6,626 bases of DNA, taken from positions 1 through 6,626 of the forward strand of contig JAGDBH010000047.1 of the NCBI GenBank assembly GCA_017959135.1. Direction: 5' to 3'. The DNA comes from Succinivibrio sp. (lineage in GTDB: Bacteria > Pseudomonadota > Gammaproteobacteria > Enterobacterales > Succinivibrionaceae). Every line of letters starts with the position of its first letter. Positions within the stretch are counted from its first letter, which is position 1. Position numbers and translations under genes: made by a program. The notes beneath the pieces are model-generated. The model worked only from the letters and a program-made list of their open reading frames with translations, was not told the DNA's origin and did not search any database. Shown here in pieces: positions 1 to 6,224 of the stretch.

Positions 1-1474
1 CTTTGAACCAGAACTCATTTCTAGCTGCCATAATAATTTCGCCAGCCTTCTTCTCGTCCAGACCTTCGATATCAGTTAAGTCATCTGTAGCCTGCTCAGC
101 TAAATCTTCACCGGTCTTGATGCCGTGAGCTACCAGCTTAGTTGCAAGCTCCTCGTCAATACCTTCTAGTGCAGATAACTGCTTGATACCTTCGGCATTT
201 TCAGCCTTCTCTTTTGATTCCAAAGCTTCTCTTGCAACGTTCTGTAACTCTGAAGCGGTTTCTTCATCCATACCATCAATTTCTAAAAGCTCTGATGGAT
301 CAACATAAGCAACTTCTTCTAGGTTAGTAAAGCCTGCATCTGCAAGTGCTCTTGCAAAATCGTCATCAACATTCAGGTTATCAGTGAAATTCTTTACAAT
401 CTTACCGACTTCTTCCTGAAGATTTGACTCAAGCTCATTTTCAGTCATAACCTTTAGATCCCAGCCTAGAAGCTGAGAAGCCAATCTAACATTCTGACCG
501 TTTCTGCCAATTGCTAAAGCAAGATTCTGCTCTTCAACAGCAATGCAGATGGTGTGGTCTTCTTCATTGATGATAATTCTAGAAACTTCTGCAGGTTCCA
601 TGGTATTGGTTACATACTGAGCTAGATTCTCATCATATAAAACAACGTCAATCTTTTCGCCTGACAGCTCGTTTGATACAGCGGTAACACGAGCTCCTCT
701 CATGCCGATACATGCGCCTCTTGGATCAATACGCTTATCCTTTGAACGCACAGCAATCTTTGCACGAGAACCAGGGTCACGAGCGACACCCATAATCTCA
801 ATTACATCCTCGCCAATCTCTGGAACTTCAATTCTGAATAATTCCTTTAAGAAATCAGGTGATGTTCTTGAACAGATAATCTGTGGACCACGATTTGCCT
901 CTGACTTGATTTCCTGTAGAAGAACCTTTACACGGTCACCTCTACCATAAGTCTCGTGAGGAATAATCTGATCTCTCTTTAATACAGCTTCAGCATTGTT
1001 GCCTAAATCCAGAACCATGATGTCATGAGTCTGCTTCTTAACAGTAGCGTTAACAATCTTGCCAACTCTTTCTCTCTGCTCAGCAACAACCTGCTCTCTT
1101 TCTGCATCCTTAACTTTCTGAGATAGAACCTGTTTTGCAGTCTGAATGGTAATACGATCAAAGGCTACAGATTCAATCTGCTCCTCAACAATATCACCAG
1201 CCTTAATGCCAGGATGATCAATTACAGCAGCCTGTAGAGAAATCTCCTGTGCAGGCTTCTCTAGAGGACCATCTGTGTCTACTACAACCCATCTACGGAA
1301 AGTATCATAAGAACCTTCTTTTCTATCAATAGATACGCGAACAAGAATTTCTACCTGATACTTCTTCTTTGTAGCGGTTGCTAATGCAATCTCTAAAGCC
1401 TCAAAGATTTTATCTCTAGGAATAGCGCGTTCATTTGACAGCGCCTCTGCAATGGCAATAATCTCTTTACCCAT
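1..1474 (-). CDS. nusA: Transcription termination/antitermination factor NusA, C-terminus cut by window edge
   Basis: NusA binds RNA polymerase and nascent RNA, promoting pausing and intrinsic termination and acting in antitermination complexes. The visible 491 residues begin MGKEIIAIAEALSNERAIPR, matching the NusA N-terminal RNA polymerase-binding domain (about 1-125). An S1 domain follows, then KH1 with the GMRG motif near residue 257 after the typical DPGSRAKIAV and DKRIDPRGAC stretches. KH2 carries GRNGQNVRLASQL near residue 325. Two acidic repeats follow (about 360-420 and 430-490), each with a helix-hairpin-helix-like ELLEIDGMDEE or DLTDIEGLDEK segment. The last visible residues, IIMAARNEFWFK, align with the end of E. 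coli NusA (495 residues), so only a few residues are missing. The ATG lies 18 bases after the rimP stop, with an AGG-containing ribosome site (ATGAGGTC) in the gap. It is cotranscribed with rimP, and infB is expected next. No frameshift is seen. Identification is very secure. Confidence 0.97.
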   Translation of the reverse strand, partial: MGKEIIAIAEALSNERAIPRDKIFEALEIALATATKKKYQVEILVRVSIDRKEGSYDTFRRWVVVDTDGPLEKPAQEISLQAAVIDHPGIKAGDIVEEQIESVAFDRITIQTAKQVLSQKVKDAEREQVVAEQRERVGKIVNATVKKQTHDIMVLDLGNNAEAVLKRDQIIPHETYGRGDRVKVLLQEIKSEANRGPQIICSRTSPDFLKELFRIEVPEIGEDVIEIMGVARDPGSRAKIAVRSKDKRIDPRGACIGMRGARVTAVSNELSGEKIDVVLYDENLAQYVTNTMEPAEVSRIIINEEDHTICIAVEEQNLALAIGRNGQNVRLASQLLGWDLKVMTENELESNLQEEVGKIVKNFTDNLNVDDDFARALADAGFTNLEEVAYVDPSELLEIDGMDEETASELQNVAREALESKEKAENAEGIKQLSALEGIDEELATKLVAHGIKTGEDLAEQATDDLTDIEGLDEKKAGEIIMAARNEFWFK

Positions 1475-1492
1475 TTTCTATCTAAGACCTCA

Positions 1493-1993
1493 TTATGATG
1501 CGCTTCTAGGAGCTTTCTTGTTGTTCTGTGGGAATTCAGGAACGACCCTGGCAGTTGAAATATTGGAAAATGCAACTTCCATTTCACCAGATACCTTGTC
1601 GTTAATCTTGAGCATGCCATCTTCTGAAACATTCTCTAAGATGCCCTGAAGTTTATGTCTTCCTTGAGTTGGCATACGCAGCTCTGCCTTAACAGTCTTT
1701 CCAACATATGCCTTAGTTTGTTCAAGTGTGAACAGGATTCTGTCAAGACCAGGTGAAGAAACCTCAAGTGTATACTTAGGTGCAATTAAATCTGCAGCAT
1801 CCAATGCAGGAGATAACACATCCATGATTTCTCCACACTTGTCTGCACTTACACCGTCTTCTGAATCAATGAACACCTGTAAAACCGCATGGTCGCTGCC
1901 GCCTCGGTATCTTATTCCCCAGACTTTAACATCCATGGATTCAACCAATGGTGTTACAAGTTCAGTAACTTTTTCTTCAATGGTTCCTGCCAT
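1493..1993 (-). CDS. rimP: Ribosome maturation factor RimP
   Basis: RimP is a cytoplasmic factor for maturation of the 30S ribosomal subunit. The 166-residue protein is slightly longer than E. coli RimP (about 150). The N-terminal domain (about 1-85) has the family hallmark YTLEVSSPGLDR at residues 74-85, preceded by the VFIDSEDGVSADKC segment (40-53). The C-terminal SH3-like domain (about 88-152) contains VGKTVKAELR and LQGILENVSEDGMLKI. The last 14 residues (QNNKKAPRSAS region) are a short basic extension. The ATG is preceded by an AAGAGGT ribosome site with four bases of spacing, which supports this start. It is the first gene of the rimP-nusA-(infB) operon. Its start lies only 20 bases beyond a rho-independent terminator in the leader, so expression probably depends on readthrough of that terminator. 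Confidence 0.96.
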   Translation of the reverse strand: MAGTIEEKVTELVTPLVESMDVKVWGIRYRGGSDHAVLQVFIDSEDGVSADKCGEIMDVLSPALDAADLIAPKYTLEVSSPGLDRILFTLEQTKAYVGKTVKAELRMPTQGRHKLQGILENVSEDGMLKINDKVSGEMEVAFSNISTARVVPEFPQNNKKAPRSAS

Positions 1994-2013
1994 TAGTACC
2001 TCTTAAATCCCAT

Positions 2014-2043
2014 AAAAAAAGGACCGCTAACTAGGGTCCCTTT
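2014..2043 (-). terminator. Intrinsic terminator in the rimP leader (probable attenuator)
   Basis: Read on the minus strand, AAAGGGACC pairs with GGTCCTTT (eight pairs with one bulged base) around a 9-base loop, and the stem runs into seven consecutive T. This is a classic rho-independent terminator. It lies between the promoter at 2143-2171 and the rimP ATG at 1993, leaving about 20 bases, which is too little for another promoter. Transcripts from that promoter and readthrough from the gene upstream must therefore both cross it. It may also serve as the terminator of the TerC-family gene, which has no other candidate. The plus strand also ends the stem in TTTCTTTT, so weak bidirectional action is possible. 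Confidence 0.8.
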
Positions 2044-2066
2044 CTTTTGAAGTTCCACTATATCAA

Positions 2067-2088
2067 ATACATATCTTAAGATATGTAT
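2067..2088. repeat. Perfect 22-bp palindrome in the rimP leader
   Basis: The half-site ATACATATCTT is followed directly by its exact reverse complement AAGATATGTAT. It can be the third RNA hairpin of the leader (nine pairs with a TTAA loop) or a DNA operator for a dimeric regulator. It lies about 50 bases downstream of the inferred transcription start, which fits a hairpin or a roadblock better than a site that blocks polymerase binding. Confidence 0.75.
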
Positions 2089-2090
2089 AG

Positions 2091-2134
2091 GTTCAAGCTC
2101 ACACTTGAACAGACTTGAATCTGTATAATTCAAG
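2091..2134 (-). repeat. Two tandem hairpins built from the same CTTGAA/TTCAAG word
   Basis: Four copies of one 6-base word or its complement occur in 44 bases. On the minus strand CTTGAAT and ATTCAAG form hairpin 1, and GTTCAAG and CTTGAAC form hairpin 2; each has seven perfect pairs. The arms share the word, so other pairings are possible. In addition ACAGA (2124-2120) can pair with TCTGT (2113-2109) around a TTCAAG loop, which would break hairpin 1. The alternatives suggest a switchable fold, but that part is inference. Confidence 0.75.
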
Positions 2135-2142
2135 CATGCATA

Positions 2143-2171
2143 TTTATAGCAGATTAATGTAAAAAAATCAA
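2143..2171 (-). promoter_or_regulatory. Sigma70-type promoter of rimP-nusA
   Basis: On the minus strand the -35 element TTGATT (2171-2166) and the -10 element TATAAA (2148-2143) are separated by exactly 17 bases, including a T tract. This is the best promoter match I found in the window. The -35 element begins six bases after the stop codon of the upstream TerC-family gene. The start of transcription should fall near 2137-2135, at the foot of the first leader hairpin. Confidence 0.7.
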
Positions 2172-2177
2172 GTTTTA

Positions 2178-3824
2178 TCACTCCTGAGATTTTGTCTCAG
2201 AATCTTCTTCCTCACCTTCTTTAGGTTTATTTCGGGTAAGTTTTAAAACATTGATACTGGTTAAATCAGCACTTGAGACTTCAATTGTCCAGCCATCAAC
2301 CTCCAGTTTCTCTCCCTGCTTAGGAACACGCTGGAAACGGTCAAGAACGTATCCTGCAATTGTCTGATAATGTTCGTTGGCACTGATTGCCAGTCCGGTT
2401 TCTCGCTCAAGATCGGATAAAATGGTGTCTCCATCTACACGATAGGCACTTTCAGATTCATCATATGGAAGAATTTCAGGTGTTTCTGTTCTGCTTGGCA
2501 TCTCTCCGGTAATTTCCTCAAGGATATCCTGTAGAGTTACGACACCTTCAAAAACACCAAACTCATCAAAAACAAAACCAAAATACTTCTTGTTTTTCTT
2601 AAACTGCTCCAAGGCCTTAAGAATACTGATAGTCTCTGGCAGATGAATTGGCTGCACAATCTGACGTTCGATATCTCCGACGGCAGTATTGCCCTGCAGC
2701 ATCTGACCTAAAAGATTTGCTCTGACAATAAAGCCTAAAGGCTGATCCTTAAATCCGTTCTTGTATGCAATCAGGCGGCTGCGGGTACACTGCATTGCCT
2801 TTTTGATAACAGAGGTTGTAGAACCGTCAATCTTTATCATCTGAAGATCTGGTCTTGCAGTCATAACAGCCTTAACAGGCAGAGTTGAAAGCTGCAGTAC
2901 TCTGGATACCATTTCCTGTTCCTGAGAGTTGAAGATATCCTCCTCAGGAGCAGAAATAATCGCATCCTTCAGAGTTGGCATATCATCAGGACGGGAGCCC
3001 AGTAATCTCAATACAATGGTTGCAGCCGTCTGTCTTGCAGTATTGTTCTTTTTGAGCTGCAGAAGATTCTTTCTTGAAATCTGATTAAAGGACTCAATAA
3101 GAATTGAAAAGCCCATTGCAGAATACAGATAGCCTTTACTTACGTAAATATGGAAGGCTTCCAGAATTAAGCTGAATGCAATTAAAAGCAGGAATCCCAA
3201 ACACAGAATAACCAGTGTAGGATGCTTGGTAACAAACTCTGAAATAGCACCTGATGCCCAAATCAGAAGTACTGAGGCAATAGTTACGGAAATAATCATG
3301 ATATAACCATGATTGGTCATACCTATGGCGGTAACAATTGCGTCTGCAGAGAACAGAACATCCAGAATAATAATCTGAGAAACAACCACAGCAAAAGACT
3401 GAACAACAGCCTTATTTACAGTCATTGCCTCTTCAACGTCTGTTGCCTCAAGCTTTCCGTGGAGCTCCTGAGTTGCCTTGTAAATCAGGAACAGACCTCC
3501 GGCCAGCATCATCAGATCACGACTGGTACACTCAAAATCATAGATAGTGAATAACGGCTTGGATATCGCGACAATATAGGCCGCAGACAGCATGAGGATG
3601 ATTCTTATTACAAGAGCTCCTCCAAGGCCAAGATATCTTGCCTGCTTTGCCTGCTTAGGAGGTAGTTTTGCAGAAAGAATCGCGATAAACAGAAGGTTAT
3701 CAATACCCAGAACAGTCTGAATTACGGTCAGAGTTAAAAGACCAACCCAGGCGGTAGGATCTAAAAGCCAGGCTATATCGAATTGTAAGGTAGGCCCTGC
3801 TATAGAACTTGCTAGCTCTTCCAT
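2178..3824 (-). CDS. TerC-family inner-membrane protein with CBS pair and CorC/HlyC domain (YegH/YoaE-like)
   Basis: An integral membrane protein of 548 residues; E. coli YegH and YoaE are about 520. The TerC domain (about 20-250) shows roughly seven hydrophobic segments. It has the family motif GIDNLLFIAIL at 40-50 and a second acidic motif FSADAIVTAIG at 158-168, so the conserved D42, N43 and D161 are present. A cytoplasmic CBS pair follows (about 315-440), its second copy ending DEFGVFEGVVTLQDILEEITGE-like at 420-441. The CorC/HlyC transporter-associated domain (about 455-530) contains YQTIAGYVLDRFQRVPKQGE. The tail is acidic (EGEEEDSE). Segments such as IFNSQEQEMVSRVLQL and LPETISILKALEQF look closer to YegH than YoaE. 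TerC relatives are linked to metal-ion export (manganese and others), and CBS domains usually sense nucleotides, but the substrate here is unknown. An AAAGGAG site nine bases before the ATG supports the start. The N-terminus is about 15 residues longer than in E. coli. It has its own likely promoter and follows the rluB terminator. Confidence 0.93.
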   Translation of the reverse strand: MEELASSIAGPTLQFDIAWLLDPTAWVGLLTLTVIQTVLGIDNLLFIAILSAKLPPKQAKQARYLGLGGALVIRIILMLSAAYIVAISKPLFTIYDFECTSRDLMMLAGGLFLIYKATQELHGKLEATDVEEAMTVNKAVVQSFAVVVSQIIILDVLFSADAIVTAIGMTNHGYIMIISVTIASVLLIWASGAISEFVTKHPTLVILCLGFLLLIAFSLILEAFHIYVSKGYLYSAMGFSILIESFNQISRKNLLQLKKNNTARQTAATIVLRLLGSRPDDMPTLKDAIISAPEEDIFNSQEQEMVSRVLQLSTLPVKAVMTARPDLQMIKIDGSTTSVIKKAMQCTRSRLIAYKNGFKDQPLGFIVRANLLGQMLQGNTAVGDIERQIVQPIHLPETISILKALEQFKKNKKYFGFVFDEFGVFEGVVTLQDILEEITGEMPSRTETPEILPYDESESAYRVDGDTILSDLERETGLAISANEHYQTIAGYVLDRFQRVPKQGEKLEVDGWTIEVSSADLTSINVLKLTRNKPKEGEEEDSETKSQE

Positions 3825-3873
3825 ACTACAGGACTCCTTTACCTGAAAGATTTAAAACGAAATCGAATCTTGA

Positions 3874-3882
3874 ATTATCACA
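3874..3882 (-). promoter_or_regulatory. Probable extended -10 promoter of the TerC-family gene
   Basis: TGTGATAAT on the minus strand fits an extended -10 element (TG, one base, then GATAAT). No good -35 hexamer is visible at 16-18 bases, where the sequence is GC-rich (CCTGACCCGACCTG). The predicted start would give a leader of about 43 bases before the ATG at 3824. The gene needs a promoter here because a terminator separates it from rluB. Confidence 0.4.
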
Positions 3883-3928
3883 ACAGGTCGGGTCAGGGTT
3901 CATTTTAAATTAAATATCACTCCTAATT

Positions 3929-3975
3929 AAAAAGGCTCTTACTTTAGATTTTAGAAAAAAAACTAGAGCAGAGCC
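3929..3975 (-). terminator. Rho-independent terminator downstream of rluB
   Basis: On the minus strand GGCTCT pairs with AGAGCC, continued by an inner CTCTAG/CTAAAG stem with one mismatch after a small internal loop. The stem is followed by TTTTT. The loop is large (15 bases) and T-rich, so the structure is only moderately strong. It lies 28 bases after the rluB stop codon, as expected for a terminator of that gene. Confidence 0.55.
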
Positions 3976-4003
3976 GTACATAAGTCATAAATCAAAAAAC
4001 AGT

Positions 4004-5200
4004 TTATTTTTTTCTACCAAAACTGCTCTTTACGGTGCCTCTGCTCTTCACTGCAGAGAACTTGCTTAGCTTTCTGCCTGAGCCATTACTGTCATCACGA
4101 CGAGCTGAATAGCTTGAACGAGATACTATCTTAGACTCATGGGCATTTCTGTTTTCATTTGAAGAGTAGCTCTTCTTACCTCTTCTTGAAGAATCCTTGC
4201 TGTAAGGAGACTTTCCTGATTTTGAAGGAGCTCTGTTCTTCTCTCCGTTTTTTGAAGGATAGGATGACTTTCTTTCATCAGATTTCTTCTCATATTTTCT
4301 TGGAGAAGACTTATCAGAAGAAGGTCTGCCTGAAGTTCTGCCACCAACGGCTCTTGGTTTTCTGCTCTCACCAGACTTGCGAGCCCCCTCAGATGAAGGC
4401 TTCTTGCCTCTGGTTGACTGAGCAGCATCCAGATCCATTGAGCTTGCAACTTCCTCAATAGGGGCAAGATGAACAGTCTTTCTTAGCTTATTAATCTCAG
4501 ATAATGTCAGCTCTCTGAACTGACCAGTCTTAATATTAGGATCAAGACTTACACCTGCGTACTTAATTCTGATTAGACGGCTAACCTTAAGACCAACAGC
4601 TTCCCATAGACGTCTTACCTCACGCTTACGTCCTTCCTTTAAGGTAACGTGATACCATGAGTTACGGCCTTCACCGCCCTGATACATAATCTTGCTGAAT
4701 CTTGCAACACCATCTTCTAGGGTTACACCCTGAAGTAGATCAGAAATCTGCTTTTCAGATACTTCACCATAACTACGGGCAGCATAAACACGCTCAACCT
4801 CATATTTAGGATGCATTAGCGCATTGGCAAGTTCACCGTCAGTTGTGAAAAGCAGAAGACCAGAGGTGTTAATATCAAGACGTCCAATATAAATCCATCT
4901 GCCTGATGGAGGCTGTGGGATATGATCAAAAACAGTAGGTCTGTTTTCAGGATCTGATAATGTTGTTAACTCACCTTCAGGCTTGTGGTACATCAGAACC
5001 CTGCACTCAACTTTATTTGAAGAAGGTGACAGCACAACCTTGTTATCGATCTTAACTGTAATTTCGTTTGCTTCAAAACGGTCACCGATGGTGGCAATCT
5101 TGCCATCAACAGAAACTCGGCCCTCATCAATCATCTGTTCTAGGGCTCTACGTGAAGCGATTCCAGCACGGGATAAAATTTTCTGTAACTTCTCAGTCAT
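4004..5200 (-). CDS. rluB: 23S rRNA pseudouridine(2605) synthase RluB with extended basic tail
   Basis: RluB isomerises a uridine in 23S rRNA (U2605 in E. coli numbering) during 50S assembly. The N-terminal S4 RNA-binding domain (about 1-62) begins MTEKLQKILSRAGIASRRAL. The RsuA/RluB-type catalytic domain (about 66-248) has the signature GRLDINTSGLLLFTTDGELA at 106-125, with catalytic aspartate D109. It also carries the family blocks YHKPEGELTT, VTLKEGRKREVRRLWEAVG and VSRLIRIKY. Close agreement with E. coli RluB (291 residues), including the GGEG loop at 175-178, favours RluB over RsuA, RluE or RluF. Residues about 262-398 form a Ser/Lys/Arg/Gly-rich, probably disordered tail, about three times longer than in E. 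coli. The ATG follows a GAGAG ribosome site by five bases. It is divergent from zapA, with its own likely promoter and terminator. Confidence 0.95.
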   Translation of the reverse strand: MTEKLQKILSRAGIASRRALEQMIDEGRVSVDGKIATIGDRFEANEITVKIDNKVVLSPSSNKVECRVLMYHKPEGELTTLSDPENRPTVFDHIPQPPSGRWIYIGRLDINTSGLLLFTTDGELANALMHPKYEVERVYAARSYGEVSEKQISDLLQGVTLEDGVARFSKIMYQGGEGRNSWYHVTLKEGRKREVRRLWEAVGLKVSRLIRIKYAGVSLDPNIKTGQFRELTLSEINKLRKTVHLAPIEEVASSMDLDAAQSTRGKKPSSEGARKSGESRKPRAVGGRTSGRPSSDKSSPRKYEKKSDERKSSYPSKNGEKNRAPSKSGKSPYSKDSSRRGKKSYSSNENRNAHESKIVSRSSYSARRDDSNGSGRKLSKFSAVKSRGTVKSSFGRKK

Positions 5201-5248
5201 ATATCTCTCAAGCCATAAAATGGCAATAAAAAAATTTCGTAAAAGCGT

Positions 5249-5257
5249 ATTTTATCA
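5249..5257 (-). promoter_or_regulatory. Probable extended -10 promoter of rluB
   Basis: TGATAAAAT on the minus strand is a good extended -10 element (TG, one base, TAAAAT). The -35 region is poor (CGATAG at 17-base spacing). Transcription would begin near 5242, giving a leader of about 40 bases before the rluB ATG at 5200. The 120-base divergent gap leaves no alternative location for an rluB promoter inside a gene-free stretch. Confidence 0.45.
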
Positions 5258-5312
5258 TTTTGGGAGAGATTCTATCGAATTAAAGATAAATTTATTTTAA
5301 AATACCTGCAAA

Positions 5313-5318
5313 AAGGAG
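5313..5318 (+). promoter_or_regulatory. zapA ribosome binding site that favours the second ATG
   Basis: A full AAGGAG lies just before the tandem ATGATG. Its distance to the first ATG (5321) is only two bases, while the second ATG (5324) is five bases away, inside the usual range. The second start is therefore preferred; the two proteins differ by one methionine. Confidence 0.7.
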
Positions 5319-5323
5319 ATATG

Positions 5324-5641
5324 ATGCCAGAAAACGATAAAGACAGCAGTGTCTCATTCTCAATTCTCGGAGAGAGTTTCAATCTTCGTTGCACTTCTGA
5401 AAAAAAGGCAATTCTTGAAGCATCTGTAAAAAATCTTCAAGCAAAAATTTCTAAAATGCTTAGAGATAATCCTAGTATTTCCCCTTTTCAGGTAGCGATT
5501 CTGGCTGCGCTTGATACAGAAAGTGATCTATTGGAATATCTGGATGCAGATACACCATTTATCAATCAGGCCACAAAGAAAATCCTAAAAATAAAATCAG
5601 AATTAAAGAAGACAGAAAATGGCAGAATACAAAGGAAATAA
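5324..5641 (+). CDS. zapA: Cell division protein ZapA
   Basis: ZapA is a small cytoplasmic protein that crosslinks FtsZ filaments and supports the division ring. At 105 residues (106 from the earlier ATG) it matches the family length (E. coli 109). The N-terminal beta-hairpin region SVSFSILGESFNLRCTSEKKA corresponds to the conserved 'I.G....v.c.....' start of ZapA. A long helix follows (KAILEASVKNLQAKISKML), then SPFQVAILAALDTESDLLEY, which corresponds to the FIAALN helix of other ZapA proteins. The C-terminal part is a lysine-rich coiled-coil-forming helix. Sequence conservation is modest, as usual for ZapA, but the neighbour fau gives strong support because zapA-fau adjacency is common in gammaproteobacteria. 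Its 3' end overlaps fau by 23 bases in another frame, suggesting translational coupling. Confidence 0.88.
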   Translation: MPENDKDSSVSFSILGESFNLRCTSEKKAILEASVKNLQAKISKMLRDNPSISPFQVAILAALDTESDLLEYLDADTPFINQATKKILKIKSELKKTENGRIQRK

Positions 5642-6224
5642 AGAATTCAGAAAAAAAATTCGCCAGGAAATCCTTAAACAGAGAAGAGCTATTCCTGATG
5701 AGGAAGCATATAAGGCTGGCCTTAATATCGTAAAGGTTCTAAAGGAGCATTCTTTTTTCAGTAGCAAAAAGATTGTTGCCTCCTATATCAGCACAGGTGG
5801 AGAAATATCTACATCACCTCTGAATGACTACCTGCTCGATGCTCACGATCTGATTCTTCCTTTCATAAATATTAACGTTAAAGGCAGTATGGATTTCTAT
5901 TCATTCAAAAAGGGAGATCCTCTCATAGAGAATAGATTCCATATCCTTGAGCCGGAGAATAAAAAAGAAAATCTAATCAGACCAGATTTAATAGATGCCA
6001 TTATTGTTCCGCTGGTTGCATTTGACAACAGAGGTAACCGAATGGGAATGGGAGGAGGATTCTACGACAGAATGCTGAAAAAAGTGTCCGCAGAATGTCT
6101 TCTGATAGATGTTGCTTATGATTTTCAGCTTATTGATAATGTCCCAACCGAAAGCTGGGATATGCCTTTAGATGAAGTGATTACTCCTACAGCTCACTAC
6201 ATATATAACAAAAAATGGCCATAA
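5619..6224 (+). CDS. fau: 5-formyltetrahydrofolate cyclo-ligase (5,10-methenyl-THF synthetase)
   Basis: This cytoplasmic enzyme uses ATP to convert 5-formyl-tetrahydrofolate to 5,10-methenyl-tetrahydrofolate, returning a storage or inhibitory folate to one-carbon metabolism. The 201 residues compare with 182 in E. coli Fau (YgfA). The N-terminal basic helix KKIRQEILKQRRAIP (12-26) carries the lysine/arginine residues expected near ATP. GEISTSPL at 61-68 matches the substrate-region motif. The signature VPLVAFDNRGNRMGMGGGFYDR (about 130-151) holds the glycine-rich nucleotide loop, and WDMPLDEVITPT at 180-191 is the conserved C-terminal block. The ATG at 5619 lies inside zapA. No later methionine precedes the conserved N-terminal helix, so this overlapping start is the best choice, with only a weak AAGAAG site upstream. 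The stop codon sits in the loop of the terminator hairpin. Confidence 0.94.
   Translation: MAEYKGNKEFRKKIRQEILKQRRAIPDEEAYKAGLNIVKVLKEHSFFSSKKIVASYISTGGEISTSPLNDYLLDAHDLILPFININVKGSMDFYSFKKGDPLIENRFHILEPENKKENLIRPDLIDAIIVPLVAFDNRGNRMGMGGGFYDRMLKKVSAECLLIDVAYDFQLIDNVPTESWDMPLDEVITPTAHYIYNKKWP

Larger units (their letters stand above)
2014..2137 (-). promoter_or_regulatory. Structured 5' leader of the rimP-nusA operon
   Basis: The inferred transcript starts near 2137-2135 and folds almost at once. Hairpin 1 is 2134-2114 (CTTGAAT/ATTCAAG, 7-base loop). Hairpin 2 is 2110-2091 (GTTCAAG/CTTGAAC, 6-base loop). Hairpin 3 is the 22-base palindrome 2088-2067. The terminator 2043-2014 follows. No tRNA gene is present, unlike E. 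coli, where metY precedes rimP. I recall that a terminator-ended 'rimP leader' RNA was predicted in Enterobacterales. Whether this leader belongs to that family is inference, since I cannot run a covariance search. NusA, encoded by this operon, stimulates hairpin-dependent pausing and termination, so autogenous attenuation is a plausible mechanism. Confidence 0.65.

Noticed and set aside
702..950. Plus-strand open frame opposite nusA
   Set aside because: Antisense shadow of the NusA KH/S1 coding region; no family resemblance and no ribosome site.
2001..2016. Six-codon ATG...TAA mini-frame (MGFKRY) just before rimP
   Set aside because: It has no ribosome site and contains the rimP Shine-Dalgarno itself; too short to support.
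2060..2135. tRNA-like GGTTCAAGC T-loop word in the plus strand near 2090
   Set aside because: No acceptor stem, D-arm or anticodon arm can be drawn. The word is explained by the hairpin repeats. I looked for a metY-like tRNA before rimP and found none.
1993..2181. Minus-strand 62-codon open frame across the rimP leader, ending TAATG at the rimP start
   Set aside because: Its GTG start lies upstream of the rimP promoter, its codons coincide with the hairpins and terminator, and the protein has no recognisable family. The open frame is probably accidental.
3825..3930. Possible yybP-ykoY (manganese) riboswitch before the TerC-family gene
   Set aside because: Such riboswitches often precede TerC genes, but the conserved purine-rich loops are not seen and the leader after the likely promoter is only about 43 bases.
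4126..4467. Open frames on both strands within the rluB tail region
   Set aside because: They arise from the low-complexity Ser/Lys/Arg codons of the RluB tail; the rluB frame itself is intact and explains the region.
5212..5224. Small inverted repeat GCCAT-AAA-ATGGC just before the rluB ribosome site
   Set aside because: Five pairs with a 3-base loop is too weak to claim as a regulatory hairpin or operator.
5260..5303. zapA promoter candidates (TAAAAT at 5298-5303; TTGGGA with GATAAA at 5285-5290)
   Set aside because: Neither pair has acceptable spacing plus a good -35, and TAAAAT is expected by chance in this AT-rich gap. A zapA promoter must be here but I cannot place it.
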